Counted from the stretch's first letter, positions 35,497-45,531 are shown. The stretch: DNA of 64,000 bases from Cytophagales bacterium (GCA_025359125.1 JANYHI010000037.1:1-64000); one strand, 5' to 3'. The notes: generated by a model from the letters alone, not told the origin. Program-made: numbers and translations.

Positions 35497-36569
35497 ATAG
35501 CTGGCTCTTGCTGACTTAGGCAATGGAAAGATCCCAGTCCCCAAATAATATCGGTAGAGTCTAACCCGATTACTCTTCTATCTCCAAAACATTTTTGAAT
35601 AATCTCTAACGCCTTGTCATCATTCTTATCCCGAAAGGTAGGGACGACTACATATTTATTAGCAATGTAAAAGTTTGCGTACGAGGCAGGCAATCGTTGC
35701 CCATCATAAACTACTACAGCAGGCATCGGCAATTCAACTACTTCAATAGCTTTCCCGTTTTCTAATTTCATTTTATGAAGCAACGCTACATTGTCTTTTA
35801 AAATTGCATAATTCTCATCTGCTTTACTGTCCTCTACAACAGTCACCACTGTAGTTTCATTTACAAAGCGAGTAATGTCATCAATGTGCCCGTCAGTATC
35901 ATCTCCAACTATTCCATCGCCCAACCAAAGAATAGTAGAAACTCCATAATAATTAGTAAGATACTCCTCAATTTGTTTTTGACTGAGGTGAGGGTTTCTG
36001 TTTTTATTTAACAGACAAGCAGTAGTTGTCAATACGGTTCCCCTTCCATTAAAATCTACTGAGCCGCCTTCCATTACAATGCCTGGATTGATGACGGGAA
36101 TATTATAATGTTGAGCAATTAAAGTAGGGATCACATCGTCTAAATCAAAAGGAGGATATTTTCCACCCCAAGCATTGTAGCCCCAATCTAAAATCATTTT
36201 CTTCTTCTCTGTTGGATTAATTAAAAAAGCCGGGCCATGATCGCGACACCACGCATCGTTGGTTGGATGAAAAAAGAATTTTACCTGATCTAAATTTGCA
36301 TTCGCTTTTTGTAGATGTGCGATGGCAAACTCTTTCATCCGATCATCAGCCACATTAATATTGACCAACTCACCTTCTGCCACGTGCTTGATAAACTCAG
36401 CATAGACAGGAAAAATAGTTTCAATCTTTCCGGGCCAAGAAGCTTCTTTGTGCGGCCAGCTTAGCCAAGTAGCGGTGTGTTTAGCAAATTCAGCAGGAAA
36501 AAAATAGCCTTGTTGTTGAGGAGTTAGTAAGTCTGAATATTCGGAAGTCGGGAAGTTTGTTTGAGGCAT
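35493..36569 (-). CDS. aguA: Agmatine deiminase
   Basis: A 358-residue guanidino-modifying enzyme that turns agmatine into N-carbamoylputrescine. Visible: WCRDHGPAFLI, the EGGSVDFNGRGTVLTTTACL block, GDDTDGHIDDITRFV and the catalytic Cys in GLGSFHCLSQQEP near the C-terminus. It pairs with the N-carbamoylputrescine amidase gene 200 bases upstream on the same strand. The arginine decarboxylase is not in the window. Confidence 0.95.
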   Translation of the reverse strand: MPQTNFPTSEYSDLLTPQQQGYFFPAEFAKHTATWLSWPHKEASWPGKIETIFPVYAEFIKHVAEGELVNINVADDRMKEFAIAHLQKANANLDQVKFFFHPTNDAWCRDHGPAFLINPTEKKKMILDWGYNAWGGKYPPFDLDDVIPTLIAQHYNIPVINPGIVMEGGSVDFNGRGTVLTTTACLLNKNRNPHLSQKQIEEYLTNYYGVSTILWLGDGIVGDDTDGHIDDITRFVNETTVVTVVEDSKADENYAILKDNVALLHKMKLENGKAIEVVELPMPAVVVYDGQRLPASYANFYIANKYVVVPTFRDKNDDKALEIIQKCFGDRRVIGLDSTDIIWGLGSFHCLSQQEPAI

Positions 36570-36769
36570 ACTTAAGATTTTAAAGCTTTACGAAGTCCAT
36601 TTATCATAACTAGAATTTTCGCAACTGGAGTAAATTTTATTAAAATCTACTTCCTATATTATTTTTCTTCTTTTCGCAAGATAAATGCAACTAACAACTT
36701 CAATATTCGAGCGCACTTAAATGCCATTGTATTTTACTTTCGGACTTATCGGACTAAATAACTCACTGA

Positions 36770-37645
36770 CTACTCATCAATAAATCTTTTGGTAATGGGC
36801 TGATATGAATCAATTCTTCTGTCGCGCAAGAATGGCCAATGCGTGCGGTAGCTATCTGTTTTATTTAAGTCGATCTCTAACACATTTACTTCTTCATTTT
36901 CGTGAGAAGCTTTATAGAGAATGGTTCCGAAAGGATTGGTGATGAATGAACCACCCCAGAATTTCATTGCTCCATCTTGTTCAAAGCCAACCCGATTTAC
37001 ACTCACCACGTGCACACCATTGGCAACCGAATGACTTCTTTGTATTGTTTGCCACGCATTGTACTGCTCGGTATTGGTAGCCTCATCTTGCGAAGTAGCC
37101 CAACCAATAGCGGTCGGATAAAATAAAATTTCCGCACCCATCAGCGCGGTAATGCGAGAAGCCTCGGGATACCATTGATCCCAACAAATTAAAATGCCGA
37201 TAGTAGCAAATTTTGTTTTGAACGTTTTGTAACCTAAATCTCCGGGCGTGAAATAAAATTTTTCGTAGTACGATGGATCGTCTGGGATGTGCATCTTTCT
37301 ATACTTACCTAAATATGATCCATCCGCATCAAGCACAGCGGTTGTATTGTGATAAATCCCTTGCGTACGTTTTTCAAATAATGAAGCAATGATTACAATC
37401 CCTAATTCTCTTGCAACACTGGATAAAGATTCTGTTGATGGGCCGGGTATTGCTTCGGCCAATTTAAAGTGTTCGTAATCCTCTACATCACAAAAATAAA
37501 GTGATGTAAAAAGTTCTTGAAGACAAACTACTTGAGCACCTTTAGCTGCAGCCTCTCGAATTTTAACAATTGCCTTCTGCAAATTTTCGGAAGGATTTTT
37601 AGTGCAGCTCATTTGCACCGTACCTACTTTCACTAATTTACTCAC
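36770..37645 (-). CDS. aguB: N-carbamoylputrescine amidohydrolase
   Basis: A 291-residue nitrilase-family hydrolase giving putrescine from N-carbamoylputrescine. The Glu-Lys-Cys triad is visible: VVCLQELFTSLYF, YRKMHIPDDPSYYEKFYFTP and LICWDQWYPEASR. The start is GTG at 37645 (MSKLVKVGTVQMSC). A 200-base AT-rich gap with no recognised feature separates it from aguA. Confidence 0.95.
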   Translation of the reverse strand: MSKLVKVGTVQMSCTKNPSENLQKAIVKIREAAAKGAQVVCLQELFTSLYFCDVEDYEHFKLAEAIPGPSTESLSSVARELGIVIIASLFEKRTQGIYHNTTAVLDADGSYLGKYRKMHIPDDPSYYEKFYFTPGDLGYKTFKTKFATIGILICWDQWYPEASRITALMGAEILFYPTAIGWATSQDEATNTEQYNAWQTIQRSHSVANGVHVVSVNRVGFEQDGAMKFWGGSFITNPFGTILYKASHENEEVNVLEIDLNKTDSYRTHWPFLRDRRIDSYQPITKRFIDE

Positions 37646-37664
37646 ACCTATTTTATTTAAGCCG

Positions 37665-37672
37665 CAAAGTTA
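37665..37672 (-). promoter_or_regulatory. Candidate aguB promoter, -7 box
   Basis: Minus strand TAACTTTG matches TAnnTTTG, 20 bases upstream of the aguB start. A TTG (minus) lies 23 bases further, at the edge of the accepted spacing. Confidence 0.4.
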
Positions 37673-37752
37673 AAATATATTTCCACGCAAAGGCGCAATG
37701 AATACCCAGCTTTTTGTTCGCCTTGACCTAGTGATATAAAGCCGAAGAGAAA

Positions 37753-39654
37753 TTACTTTTTCAAATTGGCATCTAGAAATTTCAGAACCTCCTCCGATGC
37801 TTTAATATTATTTTCTTTCTTCACAAAGCCATGGCCTTCATCGGGGAAAATAACATATTCTACGTTCACTCCATTTTTTCGTGCATTGGCTACGATTTCG
37901 TCAGACTCAACTTGTAACACTCGCGGGTCATTACTGCCTTGCAAAACAATAAATGGCTTGGTGATTTTGTTGGTATGGAAAAGCGGTGACTTCGCATAAA
38001 GTGTAACTGAATCAACTGTGTTAGGATCTCCCAACTCAACATAAAGTGCTTTGCGTTGTGCCTCCCACCAAGGTGGAATGCTGCGAAGCGTTCTGATCCA
38101 ATTGGTAACACCAAAAAGATTTACACCAACTTTAAACTCTTCAGGCGCAAAGGCAAGGGCAGCCATTACCATGTAGCCACCGTAGCTTCCGCCATAAATT
38201 CCAATTTTATCTGCATCGATGTATGGTAGCGAAGCCAACAATTTTTTAGACTCTACGCAATCTTTCAAATCTTCATTTCCATGTTTACGATCGTCAGCAG
38301 CATAAAAAGTTTTTCCATATCCTGAACTTCCGCGATTATTAACCGCCAACACAGCATAGCCATGGTTTACTAAGTGTTGAAGAGCTGCAGAATAATTTAG
38401 TCTAGTTTGTCCGCCTGGGCCTCCGTGAATCCATAACAACGCAGGAATTTTCTGACCTTCTTTAATTCCTTTAGGCTTATAGAGTAAACAAGGTATTTCC
38501 ATTCCATCAAATGATTTGAAGCGCACTACTTCTCCTGCTACCAAATCCTTCGGATCAATCTCCTTAGTCATGGTAGATGTAAGTTGTTTTACTTCTTTCG
38601 TTTCAAAATTGTAAACAAATAAATTACTAGGCGATTTTGAACTGCTTACGTAAAACGACATCAACTTTTCGCTGTCGGAGATATTTACACCTGTGATATC
38701 TCCTTCCGGCAAACCATCAATCGAAACTAATTTTCCGCCTTCTTGCTCGTTATAAATTTTAATTTCTGTTCGTGCATCGTTATTAATAGCCACCACGCGG
38801 TACTTTCCATTTCTTGAGAGGTAGGCATACATAATATCCCACGGTGCCTCTTCTACTTTTTTCTTTTCGGATGTTTCTATATTGTAACTAGACAAATACA
38901 TAAATTCACTTCCTTCATCAGTAAGATAGAATAAAGTTTTGCCATCTAAGCTAAAATACTGAGCATTGTATTGAGCATCTCCATCGTGTTTAGAAAGTAA
39001 ATTCATTTTACCAGATTGCGTATCGAGCAAATACATGTTTGAATTGTTGGTAGTGATGGTTTCGCTTAGCGCGATGTAGCGATCATCATTTGAGATAACA
39101 TCGGGATTTAGACCTTTCTCATTTTTATATAAAAGTGTTGAAGGATACACTTTTGTTTCTCCGCCCGAAACCTGAACATTATAAAGATCAAAATATTTTT
39201 TGTCTCTGCTATTGGAAGAATAATACATCAATTTCTTGTTGTAACTCCATCCCGCAAATTGTGCTTTGGCGGTAGAGTCTTGAATGAGATCCTGCACAAA
39301 TCCATCTTTTGAGCGCACGAACAAATGATTGATTTCATTGCCTCCTTTATCGCTGGTGTACAGAATCCGATCGTCATTAGGAAAATACGATTGACTAAAA
39401 ATTGAATTATCAGTAGAAGAGGTAAGTTGTTTTTCAGCTCCTGTTTTCAAATCAATTTCATAGACATTAAAAATTCCGGTTGCCTTGCTGTTGTAAACGA
39501 TCTTTGTTTCATCGGGCGAAAACGAACCTCCATTGATTTGGACAATGTCCATAAACTGATTGACGGTATATTGCTTTACTGTTTCTTCTTTAGGAGCATT
39601 GCAACTCGAAAGAATAAAAAACAAACAAGCAGCGAGTATTATTGAATATTTCAT
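37753..39654 (-). CDS. S9 family (prolyl oligopeptidase-like) peptidase, lipoprotein
   Basis: A 633-residue protein. The N-terminus MKYSIILAACLFFILSSCNA is a lipoprotein signal with lipidated Cys18. Residues 35-370 are a beta-propeller (repeated D-x-x-I-x-Y-S type strands, such as SFSPDETKIVYNSKATG). The C-terminal alpha/beta hydrolase has Ser in IGIYGGSYGGYMVMAA, an Asp near GSNDPRV and the His in FPDEGHGFVKKEN. It probably degrades peptides at the cell envelope. Confidence 0.93.
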   Translation of the reverse strand: MKYSIILAACLFFILSSCNAPKEETVKQYTVNQFMDIVQINGGSFSPDETKIVYNSKATGIFNVYEIDLKTGAEKQLTSSTDNSIFSQSYFPNDDRILYTSDKGGNEINHLFVRSKDGFVQDLIQDSTAKAQFAGWSYNKKLMYYSSNSRDKKYFDLYNVQVSGGETKVYPSTLLYKNEKGLNPDVISNDDRYIALSETITTNNSNMYLLDTQSGKMNLLSKHDGDAQYNAQYFSLDGKTLFYLTDEGSEFMYLSSYNIETSEKKKVEEAPWDIMYAYLSRNGKYRVVAINNDARTEIKIYNEQEGGKLVSIDGLPEGDITGVNISDSEKLMSFYVSSSKSPSNLFVYNFETKEVKQLTSTMTKEIDPKDLVAGEVVRFKSFDGMEIPCLLYKPKGIKEGQKIPALLWIHGGPGGQTRLNYSAALQHLVNHGYAVLAVNNRGSSGYGKTFYAADDRKHGNEDLKDCVESKKLLASLPYIDADKIGIYGGSYGGYMVMAALAFAPEEFKVGVNLFGVTNWIRTLRSIPPWWEAQRKALYVELGDPNTVDSVTLYAKSPLFHTNKITKPFIVLQGSNDPRVLQVESDEIVANARKNGVNVEYVIFPDEGHGFVKKENNIKASEEVLKFLDANLKK

Positions 39655-39729
39655 AAGGGTAATTATTTTCGGATAACGAATGTAGGAAGAATCTATAAGA
39701 TTGACTTAGGATACAACGAACAAGAGAAA

Positions 39730-40611
39730 TTATTTTCTATTGGCTAAATAAACTCCACCTAAGATGGCGACCATTCCAATGAAGTGTCCGGTGTATAATT
39801 TCTCGCCATCTAGCACGCCCCACATCACAGAAACAATGGGCATAATGTAAGTAACCGAGCTGGCGAAAAGTGGAGTCGAAATTTGTAACAACTTATTAAA
39901 AATTAAATTCGCGACAGCCGTACTCATCAGGGCAAGAATGATAATAAACCCTGCCGCTTGCCATGCGCCTGGCACGGTAACCAGTTTGTTAGTGAAGTCG
40001 GTAAAACCAAAAAGATATACTAGTGCAAATGGCCAAATCAATAATAACGAAACACTGGTAATGGTTAATGATCCCAAGCCTTGCACTTTAAATTTGATAA
40101 AGTTAACATTGGCTCCATAGAAAGCACAAGCTAACACGACTAACAACGCATACACATTAAATCCTTCTATCGAACCTTCCGCCCGTGCGAGTGCTAAGAT
40201 GATGGCTCCGCCAAAACTTATTAATAATCCCACCACTGCCATTCCGCGAAAGCGTTGGTGAAAAAATACCGCTCCTAAAACCATTGCCCATAAAGGCGAC
40301 AGCGTATTTAAAATTCCCGTTACCGAACTTTGTAAACGAGTTTGTGCTAACGCAAATAAAAAGGCGGGAATGAAAATGGCCATCATGCCCGAAAGAAAAA
40401 GTTTTAGATGGTCTCCCTTCTTTAATTCCTTCCATCGCAAAAAGGCAAAAGGCAGTAAAAAGATGGTAGCCGCGGCCACCCTAAGCGAACCAACTTCTTC
40501 AGGAGAAAAAACTTTAAGACCTTGTTTGATAAGGATGAAAGAGGTGCCCCAGATGAGGGAGAGGAGGATGAGCAAGAAGATGGCAGTGCCCCTATTATTA
40601 TTTTCTGGCAT
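39730..40611 (-). CDS. EamA/DMT family transporter
   Basis: A 293-residue protein with ten helices in two EamA repeats (LILLSLIWGTSFILIKQGLK in the first; LVVLACAFYGANVNFIKFKV in the second), ending MVAILGGVYLANRK. DMT proteins export or import small metabolites; the substrate is not predictable. Its start lies inside the 3' end of the RelE-like toxin gene (14-base overlap). Confidence 0.9.
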   Translation of the reverse strand: MPENNNRGTAIFLLILLSLIWGTSFILIKQGLKVFSPEEVGSLRVAAATIFLLPFAFLRWKELKKGDHLKLFLSGMMAIFIPAFLFALAQTRLQSSVTGILNTLSPLWAMVLGAVFFHQRFRGMAVVGLLISFGGAIILALARAEGSIEGFNVYALLVVLACAFYGANVNFIKFKVQGLGSLTITSVSLLLIWPFALVYLFGFTDFTNKLVTVPGAWQAAGFIIILALMSTAVANLIFNKLLQISTPLFASSVTYIMPIVSVMWGVLDGEKLYTGHFIGMVAILGGVYLANRK

Positions 40612-40939
40612 GGGCTTGAATTCGTTTCAGTCGTTCTTGAATATCTGCTAGTGCAATATTCTCCACCTCAGATTTATCATAGACAGCAACAAGAAAAATT
40701 ATTTCATTTATTATTTGAATATAAGTGATAATCCTAGCACCTCCAGATTTGCCTTTACCCTTTGAAGAAATCGCCATTCTGACTTTATAACACTCAGCTC
40801 CTAGTGAAGTACCTAATCGAGGGTTTTGAAGAAGTTCTTGAACTAAAGTAGAAATATCTTTTTTTAATGAAGGATGCTTCTTTGCGAGCTTTTTTAGCTC
40901 TCGTTCAAAAAAGGGTGTGGGGATAATTTTAAAGCTCAC
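40598..40939 (-). CDS. RelE/ParE-superfamily toxin
   Basis: A 113-residue basic protein: MSFKIIPTPFFERELKKLAK at the N-terminus, LVQELLQNPRLGTSLGAECY in the middle and GGARIITYIQIINEIIFLVA then VYDKSE at the C-terminus, the RelE/ParE/HigB layout. Such toxins cut mRNA on the ribosome or inhibit gyrase. The start is GTG, overlapping the antitoxin by 11 bases; the 3' end overlaps the EamA transporter start by 14 bases. Confidence 0.85.
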   Translation of the reverse strand: MSFKIIPTPFFERELKKLAKKHPSLKKDISTLVQELLQNPRLGTSLGAECYKVRMAISSKGKGKSGGARIITYIQIINEIIFLVAVYDKSEVENIALADIQERLKRIQAHARK

Positions 40940-41156
40940 GAAGCAATTGATCGAAGGACTTCGTCTTCGTTTGATCTTTTTTATATTGATTTATAAAATC
41001 AACCGTCTCATCTAATTCACACAAAAATTGCTTTTCTTTGGCAGTAAATTTTTTTGCCTTTGGCTCTATAACTTCAACAAATTCCATTCTCTTAAGCAAT
41101 TCCATCAAGAAAGGAAGTTTACTTTTATTTTTTACGTTTAAAACCAATTGAGACAT
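40929..41156 (-). CDS. Antitoxin of the RelE-like pair
   Basis: A 75-residue protein, MSQLVLNVKNKSKLPFLMEL at the N-terminus and an acidic/basic helical tail (TAKEKQFLCELDETVDFINQ). It precedes and overlaps the toxin. The first 25 residues resemble the antitoxin at 13371-13601, which is paired with a PIN toxin. Called from position, size and that similarity. Confidence 0.72.
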   Translation of the reverse strand: MSQLVLNVKNKSKLPFLMELLKRMEFVEVIEPKAKKFTAKEKQFLCELDETVDFINQYKKDQTKTKSFDQLLREL

Positions 41157-41207
41157 GTTCTCATTTTTAATATAACAAAGATATAAAGTAAAAATTGATT
41201 TCGGGAA

Positions 41208-42197
41208 TCATACCAACTCCCTCTCGTAAATCTCTGCCACGTCATTTAATATTTGATAAATCTCATCCACGCTACCGGCCTCCACCAATTTCATACGATG
41301 TAGCTTAAAATCCGGAACGCCTTTAAAATAATTAGTGTAGTGCCTGCGCATTTCAAAAATGCCAAGCTTGTCGCCTTTCCAGCGAATAGAAAAATCTAAA
41401 TGCTTACACGTAACTTCAATGCGTTTGGCAATAGTTGGTTGTGGCAAATGTTCTCCTGTTTTAATGAAGTGTTTCACTTCCTTGAAAAACCAAGGCGCAC
41501 CAATAGCGGCACGGCCAATCATTACTCCATCTACACCATATCTATTTTTATACTCTACTGCTTTTTCTGGAGAATCAATATCGCCATTGCCAAACACCGG
41601 AATATTCATGCGCTGATTCTCTTTGATTTTTCCAATCAACGTCCAATCAGCAGAACCTTTATACATCTGCACGCGCGTGCGGCCATGAATAGTCAACGCT
41701 TTGATGCCAATGTCTTGTAATCGTTCGGCTACCTCCACAACATTTTTTGTATTCTCATCCCAGCCCAAGCGGGTTTTTACCGTTACCGGGAGATGAGTAG
41801 CCTTCACAATCTCTTCTGTCATTTTCACCATCTTGGGGATGTCTTGCAAAAGAGCCGCACCCGCTCCGCGACAAGCTACCGCTTTTACTGGACAGCCATA
41901 ATTAATATCAATCAAGTCTGGATTTACTTCAGTAGCAATTTTTGCCGACTCCACCATGTTGCCTATGTCTCCACCAAACAGTTGAATTCCAATGGGGCGC
42001 TCATATTCAAATATGTCTAGCTTTTGGCGGCTCTTTGCAGCATCACGAATCAATCCTTCTGAAGAAATAAATTCAGTGTACATTAGATCGGCACCCCCTT
42101 CTTTACAGACCGCACGGAAAGGAGGATCACTCACATCCTCCATGGGAGCGAGTAAAAGGGGAAAATCTCCTAAATCTATGTTTCCGATCTTTGCCAC
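41208..42197 (-). CDS. dusB: tRNA-dihydrouridine synthase, DusB-like
   Basis: A 329-residue flavoprotein that reduces uridine in the tRNA D-loop. Motifs: LLLAPMEDVSDPPFRAVC, IDINYGCPVKAVACRGAGAA (with the active-site cysteine), VKTRLGWDE, ALTIHGRTRVQMYKG and DGVMIGRAAIGAPWFF. The start is GTG at 42197. It lies 51 bases upstream of the second antitoxin gene. Confidence 0.93.
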   Translation of the reverse strand: MAKIGNIDLGDFPLLLAPMEDVSDPPFRAVCKEGGADLMYTEFISSEGLIRDAAKSRQKLDIFEYERPIGIQLFGGDIGNMVESAKIATEVNPDLIDINYGCPVKAVACRGAGAALLQDIPKMVKMTEEIVKATHLPVTVKTRLGWDENTKNVVEVAERLQDIGIKALTIHGRTRVQMYKGSADWTLIGKIKENQRMNIPVFGNGDIDSPEKAVEYKNRYGVDGVMIGRAAIGAPWFFKEVKHFIKTGEHLPQPTIAKRIEVTCKHLDFSIRWKGDKLGIFEMRRHYTNYFKGVPDFKLHRMKLVEAGSVDEIYQILNDVAEIYERELV

Positions 42198-42276
42198 GTT
42201 TGATTATTCGTTCAAAACCGCTTTGTTTGCGGATCGTTCCGCGTAAGCGACAACAAAATTACTATTTTATTCCTGC

Positions 42277-43182
42277 ATGGAAACTACTGAGAAACCCGTT
42301 TGGTTCGTTTTACTTTTGGTAATTGTGGGTGGGTTTGCAGGTTTACTAATGGGACAAGCCATTGGTATTGGTCTGGCTTCCTTAATTTATTCGGGAGATA
42401 TTCTTTCGGCCATGCTTAATCCAAGGGATGAAAACTTGAGAGTTCCTCTCTTGATCGTGCAGGCAACAACCTCGCTTGGAGGTTTTTTAATTGCGCCTTA
42501 TTTTATTTGGAATGCAATGCGAAAAAAAGGCCTTGCCTATTTTAATCTGAAAGTATTAAACCCAGCATTTATTCTTCTGATTTTTGGAATCGTGTTTTCA
42601 TTTGTGGTTGTAGATTCCATCATCATCGAGTGGAATCAAAATATTCACTTTCCTGATTTTTTAAAATCTTTTGAGCAATGGGCTCGTGCGAAAGAAGATC
42701 AATTGGCAGACCTCACCAAAATGCTGACCAATTTTAGCTCGCCTGCAGAATTTGCAATTGCATTTTTGGTAGTAGCAATCTTTGCAGGTACTTGTGAAGA
42801 ATTTTTCTTTAGAGGAATTATTCAAACCGAATTTTTTAAAGGAACTAACAATATTCATGTAGCCATTTGGGGCACCGCTTTTTTGTTCAGTGCCATACAC
42901 GCTCAGTTTTTTGGATTTGTGCCGCGCATGTTGCTAGGCGGCTTGTTCGGGTATTTGTATTTTTGGTCGGGTAATCTTTTGGTGCCTATAGTTGCTCATA
43001 TCTTTAACAATGGCTTCTCTTTAATAATGATTTATCTTTTTCAGTTAAAGATTATAACCACAGACTTTGATTCTCCACAAGCTGCACCCATAAGCTTGAT
43101 CATCCCTAGTTTAATTGTTGCCATTGCATTACTTTATTTTTTCAAAAAAAGATTTTCACCTTCTAATACTTCTATCTCTTGA
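42277..43182 (+). CDS. CPBP family intramembrane protease
   Basis: A 301-residue polytopic protein with the CPBP/CAAX-protease motifs: CEEFFFRGIIQ (EExxxR), AIHAQFFGFVPRMLLGG and VPIVAHIFNNG. Such proteins cleave or process membrane proteins. It overlaps cdsA by four bases (TTGA). Divergent from dusB. Confidence 0.9.
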   Translation: METTEKPVWFVLLLVIVGGFAGLLMGQAIGIGLASLIYSGDILSAMLNPRDENLRVPLLIVQATTSLGGFLIAPYFIWNAMRKKGLAYFNLKVLNPAFILLIFGIVFSFVVVDSIIIEWNQNIHFPDFLKSFEQWARAKEDQLADLTKMLTNFSSPAEFAIAFLVVAIFAGTCEEFFFRGIIQTEFFKGTNNIHVAIWGTAFLFSAIHAQFFGFVPRMLLGGLFGYLYFWSGNLLVPIVAHIFNNGFSLIMIYLFQLKIITTDFDSPQAAPISLIIPSLIVAIALLYFFKKRFSPSNTSIS

Positions 43183-44009
43183 CTGCTACTCCAAAAAAAT
43201 TCAGCAATCTTCCACAGCGTTTGGCTACTGCTCTCCTTGGCGCCTTTGGAATTATTTTCGGAGTAGTATATAGCGAGTGGACGTACCTGGCTATTTTCTT
43301 TATCATTTGCTTTTTCTCCTTACGTGAATTTTATAAACTATCGGGATTAGATGGAGTGGTTCCTCAAAAAACTTTTGGCACCATCTGTGGCTTAACTATT
43401 TTCTTTCTTTCTTTTTTCATAGAAAGAGGAACCATATCTTATCGCTACTATTTTATTTTTTTTCCACTCTTGTCATGTGTGTACATGATTAAACTTTACA
43501 AAAAATTTGAGCGTAAGCCTTTCACTAATATTGCCTTCACGTTTCTTGGTATTTTTTACATTGCAGTACCACTAGCCCTTTTGCATATTGCTGCTTTTGA
43601 AAATGGTAAATATAATTTTGAAATCATATTTGGTTGTCTTTTCATTTTATGGGCTACCGACACAGGAGCTTACTTTGCCGGCTCGATGTTTGGCAAGCGA
43701 AAATTATTTGAGCGCATCTCACCTAAAAAATCTTGGGAGGGTGTAGTTGGCGGAGCACTGCTTGCCATTGCTATGACGTGGGGCATTTCATACTTCTTTG
43801 TAACTCTTGCGCTTTGGCAATGGATGAGTATCTGCGTGATAATTGTGATTGGTGGAGTATATGGAGATCTTGTTGAATCACTTTTAAAGCGAAGTATCGA
43901 AATTAAAGATTCTGGCAGCAGCTTGCCTGGTCATGGCGGATTTTTAGACCGCTTCGATGGGTTATTCATTTCTGCTCCTTTTATCGTAGCGTTTCTGGAG
44001 ATTTTTTAA
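43179..44009 (+). CDS. cdsA: Phosphatidate cytidylyltransferase (CDP-diacylglycerol synthase)
   Basis: A 276-residue membrane enzyme making CDP-diacylglycerol from CTP and phosphatidic acid. The C-terminal signature is clear: LVESLLKRSIEIKDSGSSLP then GHGGFLDRFDGLF. Seven or eight helices. The start is TTG, coupled to the CPBP gene by a four-base overlap. Confidence 0.95.
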   Translation: MTATPKKFSNLPQRLATALLGAFGIIFGVVYSEWTYLAIFFIICFFSLREFYKLSGLDGVVPQKTFGTICGLTIFFLSFFIERGTISYRYYFIFFPLLSCVYMIKLYKKFERKPFTNIAFTFLGIFYIAVPLALLHIAAFENGKYNFEIIFGCLFILWATDTGAYFAGSMFGKRKLFERISPKKSWEGVVGGALLAIAMTWGISYFFVTLALWQWMSICVIIVIGGVYGDLVESLLKRSIEIKDSGSSLPGHGGFLDRFDGLFISAPFIVAFLEIF

Positions 44010-44173
44010 ATAATTAAGATAAGTAGGGTAAAAATAAAGCTTCCGCTATGGCTTTATTGCTCAAAATTAATTTTCTCTAAAATTTAAAATTCTTCTGTTT
44101 TATTTCTGATTTCTATACCGAATCAAAAGATTCAACCTTTTTTAAATGAATTACCCGATCTGCCCAATTTATT

Positions 44174-44181
44174 TATCTTTG
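44174..44181 (+). promoter_or_regulatory. Candidate glutamate dehydrogenase promoter, -7 box
   Basis: TATCTTTG matches TAnnTTTG and lies 54 bases upstream of the gdhA ATG in a 226-base gap. No convincing -33 box was found. Confidence 0.45.
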
Positions 44182-44235
44182 CAACCGATTTCGACCCGCT
44201 TTACGGATTGAGATCTTAAACAAAACATTTTGACA

Positions 44236-45510
44236 ATGGCTTACATAGAACCAGCTCCCCTCCTCGACAAAGAGAATCCATTTGAAGCAATGATGTCTCG
44301 CTTCCGCACGGCATCTCAAATTTTAGGACTGGAAGAAGAAGTTTACAATGTCTTGAAAGTGCCAGCAAAGCAAGTGATCGTTTCGCTGCCGGTGACGATG
44401 GACGATGGTAGTATCCGCGTATTTGAAGGATACCGCGTTATTCACTCCACCATCTTAGGTCCTTCAAAAGGAGGTATTCGTTTCGACCCGCATGTAAATT
44501 TGGATGAAGTGAAAGCATTAGCTGCATGGATGACGTGGAAGTGTGCGGTGGTTGATATCCCTTATGGTGGAGCAAAAGGAGGTGTTGCTTGCAACCCTCG
44601 CGAAATGAGTGCCGGTGAAATTGAACGCTTGATGCGAGCCTACACATTATCAATGATCGATATTTTTGGGCCTGATAAAGATATTCCAGCACCAGACATG
44701 GGCACAGGCCCACGCGAGATGGCTTGGTTGATGGATGAATATTCAAGAACACAAGGAATGACGGTGAATGCCGTGGTAACGGGTAAGCCAATTGTATTGG
44801 GCGGTTCATTAGGAAGAACAGAAGCAACCGGTCGTGGTGTAATGGTTTCTGCGCTTGCCGCGATGGAGAAATTAAAAATCAATCCATACAAAGCAACGTG
44901 TGCCGTGCAGGGGTTTGGTAACGTTGGTTCATGGGCTTCTAGACTTTTATCGGAACGTGGGTTGAAAGTTCAAGCCATAAGTGATTTGGGCGGAGCATAC
45001 TACAATGAAAATGGAATTGATATTGAAGCAGCGGTAAAATATCGTGATGCTAATAAAGGATCATTAGAAGGATTTGCGAACGCAGAGAAAATTGGTGCAG
45101 GTGAAATTTTAACCCTAGACGTTGATGTGTTGGTTCCTGCCGCTACTGAAGATGTTATCACAGGAAGCAATGCGGGAAGCATTAAAGCAAAATTAATTGT
45201 AGAAGGTGCTAACGGCCCGACCTCTTCGAAGGCTGACAGTATTATTTACGATAAAGGGATCAGCGTTGTGCCAGATATTTTGGCGAATGCTGGTGGCGTA
45301 ACGGTATCTTATTTCGAGTGGGTACAAAACCGTTTAGGTTATAAATGGACCGCTGATCGTGTAAATAGAAGAAGTGATCGAATCATGAAAGATGCCTTTG
45401 ACAACGTTTACAAAACAGCTACGGAGTATAAAGTTTCGTTGCGCATTGCTGCTTACATGGTTGCAATTGATAAAGTTGCTAAGACTTATAAATACAGAGG
45501 AGGGTTTTAA
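44236..45510 (+). CDS. Glutamate dehydrogenase (Glu/Leu/Phe/Val family)
   Basis: A 424-residue enzyme interconverting glutamate and 2-oxoglutarate plus ammonia. Catalytic region VVDIPYGGAKGGVACNPREM with the key Lys, then KDIPAPDMGTGPREMAW; the NAD(P) fold begins AVQGFGNVGSWASRLL; it ends RIAAYMVAIDKVAKTYKYRG. A TTG six bases upstream is also in frame but the ATG at 44236 is preferred. A terminator hairpin follows. Confidence 0.95.
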   Translation: MAYIEPAPLLDKENPFEAMMSRFRTASQILGLEEEVYNVLKVPAKQVIVSLPVTMDDGSIRVFEGYRVIHSTILGPSKGGIRFDPHVNLDEVKALAAWMTWKCAVVDIPYGGAKGGVACNPREMSAGEIERLMRAYTLSMIDIFGPDKDIPAPDMGTGPREMAWLMDEYSRTQGMTVNAVVTGKPIVLGGSLGRTEATGRGVMVSALAAMEKLKINPYKATCAVQGFGNVGSWASRLLSERGLKVQAISDLGGAYYNENGIDIEAAVKYRDANKGSLEGFANAEKIGAGEILTLDVDVLVPAATEDVITGSNAGSIKAKLIVEGANGPTSSKADSIIYDKGISVVPDILANAGGVTVSYFEWVQNRLGYKWTADRVNRRSDRIMKDAFDNVYKTATEYKVSLRIAAYMVAIDKVAKTYKYRGGF

Positions 45511-45531
45511 TTTTAAATCTTATTCAATTAT

